Assembly (NCBI GenBank): GCA_031279715.1
Contig: JAITHY010000129.1
Span: 1-5,482 of the forward strand
Direction of reading: 5' to 3'
Length of the DNA: 5,482 nucleotides
Source: Verrucomicrobiales bacterium
Lineage (GTDB): Bacteria; Verrucomicrobiota; Verrucomicrobiia; Methylacidiphilales; JAAUTS01
Each line of letters begins with the position of its first letter. The stretch's first letter is position 1. Shown in pieces: positions 1-5,482 of the stretch. The position numbers and the translations under genes were made by a program. The notes under the pieces are model-generated. The model did no database searches. It had not been told where the DNA came from and saw nothing but the letters and a program-made list of their open reading frames with translations.

Positions 1-1
1 A

Positions 2-1129
2 AAAGGTTTTTCATTGGTGGAAATGCTCGCGGCGGTCACCGTGTTCGCCCTGTTGGCGCTGATGGTGAGCCAGTTGGTAACCGGCGCCTCGCTGTCAATC
101 GTTTCGGGACGGAAAGCCATCGACGCTGACGGTCAGGCGCGGTTCATTTTCAGCCGCATGGCGCAGGATTTCAACCGGATGCTGAAGCGCAGCGACGTGG
201 ATATGATTTTCGCCAAAGAGGACAACAACGAGAGCGACAAAATGTTTTTTTACAGCGAGGTGGCGGCGGCGTACGGGGAGGACGTTGTGGCGAAAGTAAA
301 AAAAGGCGACCCCGATCCGCGCAATCCCGTTTCGCTGGTGGGTTACCGCGTGGACACGGATCCAACCAACAATGACCCGGGGCGCAAGTTGCTGCAATTG
401 GAACGGCTGGGGCTTGGGCTGACTTGGGACGAGAGCAGCCTGGGATCCGGGGTGGTGTTTTTGGTTTATGACCCGACCACGGGAAAGGAAGTGGAAGGCA
501 GCACCCTGGACACCCACGGTTGGCGCAACCAAGCGGGGCAGGTGGCGCAGGATTTGATTGGTTCGCCGCCGAAGTACTTGGGGCCGGACTCCAAATCGTC
601 TCCTGAATATCATGTGGTTGGCGAGCAGGTGTTTCGTTTTGAATATTGCTTTTTGTTGAATTCCGGCACGTACTCCAATTATCCGGTGAAAAAGGTCAAC
701 AACCAGAATGTCGAAAAGAACGGCGCTCCGGGCACTGACACTGGAAACGTGGGTGACCGCTGGTTTGACACGCAGAGCGGGCGGGGTTATGTGTGCCAGA
801 GCAAAGACGGTGACCAAAGGATTTGGCGCTCCGCCGGATTGCGGGATGTCTCGGCGATTGTGGTGGCCATTGCCATTTTGGATCCGAGCAGCCGCAAGCT
901 GGTGAATGATATGACCGCAATGGCGGGCTTGTTGGAAGACTCTGTGGAAAATGACTTGAACGGACAAAGGCCGGACCAGGCGGTGTTGATGGAGCAAAAG
1001 TGGAAGGAAACGGTGAGCGACCAGAATTTCGCGGCGAATGCCGGAATTCCGAAAGTGGCCGCCGGGCAGGTCAAGATTTACCAGCGTTATTTTTATCTGA
1101 ATAATCCGCCGGCGCAGGATTCGCAGTGA
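2..1129 (+). CDS. Type IV pilin-like (pseudopilin) protein, 5'-truncated by the window edge; possibly Verru_Chthon cassette protein C-like
   Basis: The frame is open from the first bases and ends at TGA 1127-1129, giving 375 visible residues. The first residues read KGFSLVEML, a prepilin peptidase (PilD-type) motif. Cleavage would follow the Gly, with methylation of Phe and the conserved Glu at +5. A hydrophobic helix of about 20 residues follows (about 23-90). Probably only a short leader and the start codon are missing, so the TTG at 14 is not the start. The remaining ~350 residues form a large soluble domain, longer than most GspH/I/J minor pseudopilins. Recognisable blocks are VSLVGYRV (about 329-352), LQLERLGLGLTWD (about 391-429), EQVFRFEYCFLL (about 623-658) and LRDVSAIVVAIAILD (about 840-884), ending in IYQRYFYLN. 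I remember these blocks from Verrucomicrobia pseudopilins. The protein should be an inner-membrane-anchored, periplasm-facing pseudopilin. Its partner apparatus and role are unknown. The pseudopilin call is firm; the cassette C assignment is tentative. Confidence 0.8.
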   Translation, partial: KGFSLVEMLAAVTVFALLALMVSQLVTGASLSIVSGRKAIDADGQARFIFSRMAQDFNRMLKRSDVDMIFAKEDNNESDKMFFYSEVAAAYGEDVVAKVKKGDPDPRNPVSLVGYRVDTDPTNNDPGRKLLQLERLGLGLTWDESSLGSGVVFLVYDPTTGKEVEGSTLDTHGWRNQAGQVAQDLIGSPPKYLGPDSKSSPEYHVVGEQVFRFEYCFLLNSGTYSNYPVKKVNNQNVEKNGAPGTDTGNVGDRWFDTQSGRGYVCQSKDGDQRIWRSAGLRDVSAIVVAIAILDPSSRKLVNDMTAMAGLLEDSVENDLNGQRPDQAVLMEQKWKETVSDQNFAANAGIPKVAAGQVKIYQRYFYLNNPPAQDSQ

Positions 1130-1217
1130 GGTGGCGCGGCGGTTTGAAAAAATTAACTTGGCGTGTACAGGGGCGCGGTGTGCTTCCGGCGCGCTGACCA
1201 TGACAGAATGAGATTTT

Positions 1218-2465
1218 ATGGCAAGCATACAGAGCGGTTCCCGGGGAACCATTAACGAGCCGCTGTCCGACAGGGCGCGCTGGACGGCGTTGGTGATAGT
1301 CACGGCGCTGTTTTTCATGTGGGGGTTCATCACCGTCCTGAACGATATTTTGGTGCCGCATTTGAAAGGGGTGTTTGAGTTGAATTACACCCGGGCCGCG
1401 TTGATCCAGTTCGTATTTTTCGGCGCTTATTTTTTGATGTCGCTCCCGTCGGGTGTGCTGGTGTCGCGGCTCGGATACAAGCGCACGATGGTGGCGGGAT
1501 TGGTGACAGCGGCGGCGGGGACGCTGCTGTTCCTGCCGGCGGCGGCGGTGTTGTCTTACGCGTTGTTTCTGGGCGCGTTGTTTGTGCTGGCGACGGGCAT
1601 CACGATTTTGCAAGTGTCCGCCAATCCGTACATTTCCGCGCTGGGCAATCCGGAGACGGCGTCGAGCCGGCTGAACTTGGCGCAGGCGTTTAACTCACTG
1701 GGAACAACCATTGCGCCTGCGCTGGGCGGGGCGCTGATACTGTCGCACCAAGCCGCGGCGGCGCAGGACAAGATGGCGGAGGCCGCGTCAGTCAAGGTGC
1801 CGTATTTGATTTTGACGGGAATTTTGCTGTTGTTGGGCGTGATTATCGCGTTGACACGTTTGCCCACCATCAGCGCTGTCGAGGGTGAGAGCGGCAGGGA
1901 GGGGACGTTGTGGGATGCGATTAAAGTTCCGCGCCTCAGCCTTGGCGCGATTGGAATTTTTCTATACGTGGGCGCGGAAGTCGCCATCGGCAGTTTCTTG
2001 ATTAATTATCTGGGTGAAAAACAAATCGCCGGCTTGGACGAGCCGACGGCGGCGCAGTACGTTTCGTTGTACTGGGGCGGCGCGATGGTCGGGCGGTTTA
2101 TTGGCTCGGCATTGCTGCAATTTGTCAAACCGAACAGGTTGCTGGCATTCAACGCGACGGTGACGGTGGCGCTGTCGGTGACGGCGTTTTTGGCCAGCGG
2201 TTACGTGGCGATGTGGGCGGCGCTGCTCATCGGGGTGTTCAACTCAATTATGTTTCCCAATATCTTCACGCTCGGTATCCGCGACTTGGGGCACCTGACG
2301 GGCAAAGGTTCCAGCCTGCTGGTGATGGCGATTGTCGGCGGCGCGATTGTGCCGCAAGTCATGGGCTACGCGGCGGACAAGGTCGGTGTGCATCACTCGT
2401 TCTTTATTCCCGCCTTGTGTTACCTGTTTATCATCTACTACGGCTGGCGGGGGCATCGGAAATAA
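1218..2465 (+). CDS. fucP: FucP/GluP-family sugar:H+ symporter (major facilitator superfamily)
   Basis: A 415-residue inner-membrane permease, close to the usual FucP length (E. coli FucP is about 438), with roughly 12 hydrophobic segments. Family signatures appear in order: FFMWGF and LNDIL (32-45), with Asp43 aligning to essential Asp46 of E. coli FucP; the loop 2-3 motif G-x4-RLGYKR (79-89); LQVSANPY (131-138); RLNLAQAFNSLG (151-162); YVGAEVAIGSF (250-260); and NIFTLGIRDLG...GSSLLVMAIVGGAIVPQVMGYAAD (348-387), diagnostic of the family. It should import a neutral hexose or deoxyhexose by proton symport. Gln132 stands where E. coli FucP has Glu135, as I recall for the glucose/galactose GluP branch, so L-fucose is not assured and the symbol denotes the family. 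An in-frame TGA at 1209-1211 shows translation begins after it, at ATG 1218. Only a weak purine stretch (GAGA, 1210-1213) serves as ribosome binding site. The next permease starts 3 bp after the stop, so the two form an operon. Confidence 0.88.
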   Translation: MASIQSGSRGTINEPLSDRARWTALVIVTALFFMWGFITVLNDILVPHLKGVFELNYTRAALIQFVFFGAYFLMSLPSGVLVSRLGYKRTMVAGLVTAAAGTLLFLPAAAVLSYALFLGALFVLATGITILQVSANPYISALGNPETASSRLNLAQAFNSLGTTIAPALGGALILSHQAAAAQDKMAEAASVKVPYLILTGILLLLGVIIALTRLPTISAVEGESGREGTLWDAIKVPRLSLGAIGIFLYVGAEVAIGSFLINYLGEKQIAGLDEPTAAQYVSLYWGGAMVGRFIGSALLQFVKPNRLLAFNATVTVALSVTAFLASGYVAMWAALLIGVFNSIMFPNIFTLGIRDLGHLTGKGSSLLVMAIVGGAIVPQVMGYAADKVGVHHSFFIPALCYLFIIYYGWRGHRK

Positions 2466-2468
2466 TTT

Positions 2469-3932
2469 ATGAAATCACGCATTGGAAACTATCGTTGGAC
2501 AATTTGCACTCTGGTGTTTTTCGCCACCACAATCAACTATGTTGACCGCAATGTCATCGGGCAACTCAAGGACGTGTTGCTGCCGCTCATTCAGCGCTCG
2601 CCGGAGACGGCCAACCAAGACTATGGTTTCGCCATCAACGCGTTTCAAATCGCCTACGCCATCGGCTTGCTCGCGGTTGGCCGACTCATGGATTTGCTCG
2701 GCACCAAGCGCGGTTACGCGGCCGCGCTGTTCGGCTGGAGCCTCGCTGCCATTGGTCACGCGTTTTCGTTCGGACTATACTCATTCTCAGCGTGGCGGGC
2801 GATGCTGGGGGTGACCGAGTCGGGCAATTTCCCCGCGGCTCAAAAAGCCGTTTCCGAATGGTTCCCGCGCAAGGAGCGCGCCTTTGCCACCGGCATTTAC
2901 AACTGCGGATCCAACATTGGCGCCATTCTTGCGCCGCTGATAGTGCCGTGGCTTGCGGCGCATTACATCCTCGGCTGGAGTTGGCAGTGGGCCTTTGTCA
3001 TCACCGGCGCGGTGGGGTTGCTGTGGCTGATATTCTGGTTTGGCATTTACAAATCGCCCAGGGAAAAACTCGCTGACGGTCAGTTGTCGCAAGCAGAATA
3101 CGATTACATCCATAGCGACGCTGACGAACAGCAAGCCGAGGTTGCCGCGGATGGTGACGCGGGCAAAAAAGTTTCGTGGCTGAAACTGCTGGGTTATCGC
3201 CAGACATGGTCGTTTTTTTTCGGCAAATTTTTCACCGACCCGATTTGGTGGTTTTACCTGTTCTGGCTGCCGGGCTTTTTGTCTGACGAAAACAAACGCA
3301 AAATCGCCGAGGCGTTTCCCAATTTATCCGACGAGACACGGGCGGCGGCGTTGCGCGAGTTGCAAAGTTTCACCAGTCTGTTTGGCGACACGCCCGTGCT
3401 CGACCAGTTGCAAATACGCGGGCTGATTGTGTGGCCGGTGGCGGTGGCGGTGGTGTATTCCATCTCGGTCATCGGCAGCGTGTGCGGCGGATACTTGCCA
3501 AAACTGCTCGCTGACCGTGGCGTGGCGATTGGCAAGGCGCGCAAGTCGGCGATGCTGGTCTATGCGTTGCTGCCGCTGACGGTGCTGGCGGCGTTGTGGC
3601 TGGGAAGCGTCAACACCTGGCTGGCGGTGCTGGTCATCGGCATTGGCACGGCGGCGCATCAGGCGTGGTCGGCCAACATTTTCACGACGGTGCCGGACAT
3701 GTTTCCGAAGAAGGCAGTCGGCTCGGTCACCGGCATCGGCGGGATGGCGGGCACGCTGGGCAGCGTGATTTTCACATATGTTGTCGGCAAATTACTCGAC
3801 CATTACAAGAACCTTGGCAACATTGCGGAAGGGTACGAAGTGGTGTTTGTGGTGTGCGCGGTGGCGTACTTGGTTGCGTGGCTGATTATGCACGCGCTGG
3901 CACCGCGGTTTGAGAAAATCTCCGATTTGTAA
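2469..3932 (+). CDS. MFS transporter, anion:cation symporter (ACS) family, ExuT-like hexuronate/sugar-acid permease
   Basis: A 487-residue, 12-helix inner-membrane transporter. Visible signatures are NYVDRN in helix 1 (23-28), typical of ACS members; the loop 2-3 motif GRLMDLLGTKRG (71-82); the helix 4-5 block from E117 to P156 (ESGNFPAA, SEWFPRKER, GSNIGAILAP), very like E. coli ExuT; TDPIWWFYLFWLPGFL (256-271) in helix 7; GGYLPKLL; and AHQAWSANIFTTVPDMFP (396-413) with SVTGIGGMAGTLGS. The central cytoplasmic loop (about 196-240) is charged. Family members move hexuronates (galacturonate, glucuronate) or similar sugar acids with a cation; the exact substrate cannot be read here. The protein is about 50 residues longer than typical ExuT, mainly because of a hydrophilic stretch at 272-316 between helices 7 and 8, on the predicted periplasmic side. 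The start at ATG 2469 follows the upstream stop by one codon in the same frame, with only CGGAAA as a weak ribosome binding site, so translational coupling is likely. Confidence 0.85.
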   Translation: MKSRIGNYRWTICTLVFFATTINYVDRNVIGQLKDVLLPLIQRSPETANQDYGFAINAFQIAYAIGLLAVGRLMDLLGTKRGYAAALFGWSLAAIGHAFSFGLYSFSAWRAMLGVTESGNFPAAQKAVSEWFPRKERAFATGIYNCGSNIGAILAPLIVPWLAAHYILGWSWQWAFVITGAVGLLWLIFWFGIYKSPREKLADGQLSQAEYDYIHSDADEQQAEVAADGDAGKKVSWLKLLGYRQTWSFFFGKFFTDPIWWFYLFWLPGFLSDENKRKIAEAFPNLSDETRAAALRELQSFTSLFGDTPVLDQLQIRGLIVWPVAVAVVYSISVIGSVCGGYLPKLLADRGVAIGKARKSAMLVYALLPLTVLAALWLGSVNTWLAVLVIGIGTAAHQAWSANIFTTVPDMFPKKAVGSVTGIGGMAGTLGSVIFTYVVGKLLDHYKNLGNIAEGYEVVFVVCAVAYLVAWLIMHALAPRFEKISDL

Positions 3933-3982
3933 CCACTGACTTTGGGTGTTTTTGTGATGGATGGCACTTCTGAAAAATCCCC

Positions 3983-4012
3983 TTGACGGGCAATGGAAGT
4001 TATATCAATATT
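3983..4012 (+). promoter_or_regulatory. Candidate sigma70-type promoter in the spacer before the cassette A gene
   Basis: TTGACG at 3983-3988 matches five of six bases of the -35 consensus. AATATT at 4007-4012, 18 bp downstream, matches four of six bases of the -10 consensus and lies in an AT-rich patch. Transcription would start near 4018-4020. It would serve the candidate leader or small RNA and, if the terminator is passed, the pseudopilin gene at 4150. The -10 is imperfect and Verrucomicrobia promoters are poorly defined, so confidence is moderate to low. Confidence 0.4.
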
Positions 4013-4031
4013 AACTTATGACTAAGAAGGT

Positions 4032-4052
4032 GCAGCTTCAGCGCAGCTTCAG
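4032..4052 (+). repeat. 10-bp tandem direct repeat GCAGCTTCAG
   Basis: GCAGCTTCAG occurs at 4032-4041 and again at 4043-4052, separated by one base. The 11-bp period is close to one DNA helical turn, as expected of a paired protein-binding site, although the copies lie just downstream of the predicted transcription start. They could equally be part of a structured RNA leader or a chance duplication. Confidence 0.5.
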
Positions 4053-4091
4053 TTGCGCAAATTACTTTGCGCTGGAGCATATTTTTCACCG

Positions 4092-4125
4092 AATAGCAAG
4101 CAGCCTTCGCTGCTTGCTATTTTTT
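4092..4125 (+). terminator. Strong rho-independent terminator
   Basis: AATAGCAAGCAG (4092-4103) is the exact reverse complement of CTGCTTGCTATT (4110-4121). The next pair, C4104-G4109, also forms, giving 13 bp around a CTTC loop. Six T residues (4120-4125) follow, two of them within the stem. The T tract lies only on this side, so it terminates + strand transcription. It lies 160 bp after the second permease stop and 24 bp before the cassette A start, so it may end the transporter operon, a small RNA, or an attenuated leader. Confidence 0.85.
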
Positions 4126-4140
4126 CAACCCTCAACCCAC

Positions 4141-4145
4141 AGAGG
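4141..4145 (+). promoter_or_regulatory. Ribosome binding site for the cassette A gene
   Basis: AGAGG lies 4 bases before ATG 4150 and resembles the Shine-Dalgarno core, though the spacing is short. It decides between ATG 4150 and the in-frame ATG 4018, which has no purine-rich stretch ahead of it and would place the terminator hairpin inside the coding sequence. Confidence 0.5.
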
Positions 4146-4149
4146 CATT

Positions 4150-5482
4150 ATGGTTGGTGAGGTGTTTGGCTTGCGCCGGCGTGGTTCCGCGTTGGTTGTA
4201 GTTTTGGCCATGGTGGTGTTGTTAACGGCGCTGATAGTGGCGTTTTTCTCCCGCGCCGTGCTGGAGCAGCAAATTTCCACCACCAGCGCGAACCAAACCA
4301 AGGTGGATTTGTTCGCGCTCGGCGCGGCGGATATGATCGGCGCTGATTTGCGGAATGAAATTATCGCCACCTCCACTTTGGTCACCGTCAGTGGCAGCTT
4401 TAATCTGTATCGCCCGAAGACGCCCGCTGACGCTGTGCCGTCGCGGCATAGTTTGCAAAAAATGGGGATTGTCAGCGGCGATGCGAAACTGCCCAATTTG
4501 GTGGCTGTGAGCGCGTACGGTTATCCCTTGCATGCGAGCGGCAGCGAACGCGCCTCGTCAGCGTCCAGCAGCGGCACTTCGTTGAACGGCCGCAGTGTGC
4601 CCATGACCAGTTGGAACAAGCCGCTGCTGCTGCCCAAACAAAATTCGGACAAATTGGACACGACTCCCGACGCCAATTATTTCCCCGCGGATGGCAGCAA
4701 TGCGCCGGACTGGATTTTGGTGTCACGCAACGGGGAAAATCCGGTTGGTTGGAGCGAGGCCTTGTGTGTCGGCGGCAGCGAGGAGGTGACGGGACGTTAT
4801 GCGTTCATGATTTATAACGAGGGTGGTTTGCTGGACGCCAACGTGGCGGGCGGCCCCACGGTCAGCAGCAGCAGCGACCAAAAACTTTGGCGGCGAAAAG
4901 GCTCGGCGGCGTTCGCGGATTTGACGGCACTGACGGATGGAGGCAGTCATTTGTTTGAACAAAACGACATTGACCAGCTGGTTGGCTGGCGAAATGCCAC
5001 TGTGGTTGAGCCGTCCAGCAGCTTTCCCAATTTCAGCGGGCTGAATGTGGTGAACTGGCTGAATTATGTGCTGGGCAGTGGCGCCAGAAGCCAGTTTATG
5101 ACGGTCAGCGGCACGGATTTGTACCAGGGCAACAGCAGCGACCAGCTCTTTATCAGCCGGCAGCAGTTGATTCATTTTTTAATGGAAGGCCTGCCGCAGG
5201 ATGATCTCAAAAAAAACCGCATGCAAAACGCCTTGCAATATCTCGGCACATTTAGCCGCGCGTTGAACCGGCCCAGTTATTGGCCGGACTACAACAGGCC
5301 GAAGGTCAAAGGCGAGCAGGCCAAAGTTACCAAATGGAGCAGCCAGGGGACGGCCGAGTCGTTCTCATATGACGGCGGCAACAGTGCCAACAACGATGGC
5401 GAGCAGTTGGATTATCCGGAAAAAAAAGACAGCTACAATCCGCCGCTGCCAATGAAACGGGTCACCGTCAGCGGCACGCGCA
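4150..5482 (+). CDS. Verru_Chthon cassette protein A-like, large GspK/PilX-type pseudopilin-associated protein (3' end outside window)
   Basis: The frame is open for 444 codons from ATG 4150 to the right edge without a stop. The N-terminus is short and basic (LRRRG, 8-12), followed by a hydrophobic helix SALVVVLAMVVLLTALIVAFF (13-33). This layout is typical of GspK/PilX-like minor pseudopilins and of the much larger Verru_Chthon cassette A proteins. The rest should face the periplasm. Blocks I associate with the cassette A family are VTGRYAFMIYNEGGLLDANVAG (213-234) and YLGTFSRALNRPSYWP (364-379). The segment around 133-150 is Ser-rich (SERASSASSSGTSLNG) and looks like a linker. Family members usually exceed 1,000 residues, so more than half may lie beyond the window. 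Cassette A genes generally accompany further pseudopilin genes (B, C, D), which would be expected just downstream. Its role is uncharacterised; helping assemble or cap a pseudopilus is an inference. The terminator 24 bp upstream suggests its own or attenuated transcription. Confidence 0.75.
   Translation, partial: MVGEVFGLRRRGSALVVVLAMVVLLTALIVAFFSRAVLEQQISTTSANQTKVDLFALGAADMIGADLRNEIIATSTLVTVSGSFNLYRPKTPADAVPSRHSLQKMGIVSGDAKLPNLVAVSAYGYPLHASGSERASSASSSGTSLNGRSVPMTSWNKPLLLPKQNSDKLDTTPDANYFPADGSNAPDWILVSRNGENPVGWSEALCVGGSEEVTGRYAFMIYNEGGLLDANVAGGPTVSSSSDQKLWRRKGSAAFADLTALTDGGSHLFEQNDIDQLVGWRNATVVEPSSSFPNFSGLNVVNWLNYVLGSGARSQFMTVSGTDLYQGNSSDQLFISRQQLIHFLMEGLPQDDLKKNRMQNALQYLGTFSRALNRPSYWPDYNRPKVKGEQAKVTKWSSQGTAESFSYDGGNSANNDGEQLDYPEKKDSYNPPLPMKRVTVSGTR

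Larger units (their letters stand above)
4018..4125 (+). ncRNA. Candidate small RNA or attenuator leader
   Basis: This ~107-nt segment lies between the candidate promoter and the intrinsic terminator. It contains a perfect 7-bp hairpin: GCGCAAA (4055-4061) pairs with TTTGCGC (4066-4072) around the loop TTAC. An alternative stem, GCGCA (4041-4045) with TGCGC (4054-4058), shares bases 4055-4058 with the first, so the two are mutually exclusive, as in attenuators. I match it to no known RNA family. The segment is also open in the frame of the downstream gene from ATG 4018. It could simply be an untranslated spacer. Confidence 0.3.

Noticed and set aside
14..16. TTG 14 as the start of the pseudopilin gene
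   Set aside because: It lies inside the prepilin cleavage motif (KGFS-L-VEM). The frame is open to the left edge, so the true start is upstream of the window.
1144..1171. TTGAAA with TACAGG 16 bp downstream, as a promoter for the FucP-like gene
   Set aside because: The -10 matches only three of six bases and there is no supporting AT-rich context, so a promoter here cannot be claimed.
95..1333. A 412-codon reverse-strand open frame, longer than the visible part of the sense pseudopilin gene
   Set aside because: It overlaps the pseudopilin gene and the start of the FucP-like gene. Its product is rich in Arg, His and Gln with no recognisable domain, as expected from the antisense of GC-rich coding DNA.
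1071..1613. Reverse-strand frame with a very basic Arg/Gln/His-rich product, suggestive of a nucleic-acid-binding protein
   Set aside because: Low-complexity shadow opposite the membrane helices of the FucP-like permease, which has clear family motifs on the + strand.
4032..4052. Direct repeat as part of a CRISPR array
   Set aside because: Only two 10-bp copies with a 1-bp separation; CRISPR repeats are longer, with spacers of about 30 bp.
4125..4533. Reverse-strand frames opposite the start of the cassette A gene
   Set aside because: They lie antisense to a frame with a pilin-type helix and family blocks, and have no recognisable domains.

Overview
The window most likely comes from a member of the Verrucomicrobiota. 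It is moderately GC-rich, and its two edge genes look like members of the 'Verru_Chthon cassette' pseudopilin families, which are characteristic of Chthoniobacter, Pedosphaera, Verrucomicrobium and relatives. This rests on remembered family features, not on a search. All four recognisable genes lie on the + strand. The many long reverse-strand reading frames are shadows of these genes.

Layout. (1) Bases 2-1129 hold the 3' part, nearly all, of a type IV pilin-like gene. The window opens exactly at its prepilin peptidase motif (G|FSLVEM). (2) Bases 1130-1217 are an 88-bp spacer with no convincing promoter or terminator. (3) Bases 1218-2465 encode a 12-helix sugar permease of the FucP/GluP family. 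(4) Bases 2469-3932, after a 3-bp gap, encode a second major facilitator transporter of the anion:cation symporter (ExuT-like hexuronate) type. (5) Bases 3933-4149 are a regulatory spacer with a candidate promoter, a short region with a direct repeat and competing hairpins, and a near-perfect intrinsic terminator. (6) Bases 4150-5482 are the first 444 codons of a large gene that leaves the right edge. It resembles Verru_Chthon cassette protein A, a GspK/PilX-like protein with one N-terminal membrane helix.

How the parts fit. The two permeases are almost certainly co-transcribed and would carry a neutral sugar and a sugar acid (or similar anion) across the inner membrane, as expected after polysaccharide breakdown. 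They sit between two pseudopilin-type genes. Either a transporter pair lies between the end of one pseudopilin cassette and the start of another, or it interrupts a single cassette. The function of these cassettes is not established. Their parts look like type II secretion or type IV pilus minor pseudopilins, so an envelope-spanning assembly or secretion role is an inference.

The least explained stretch is 3983-4125, where promoter-like elements, a roughly 107-nt segment and a strong terminator sit 24 nt ahead of the cassette A start. It could be a small RNA, an attenuator for the cassette gene, or a promoter followed by the terminator of the transporter operon.
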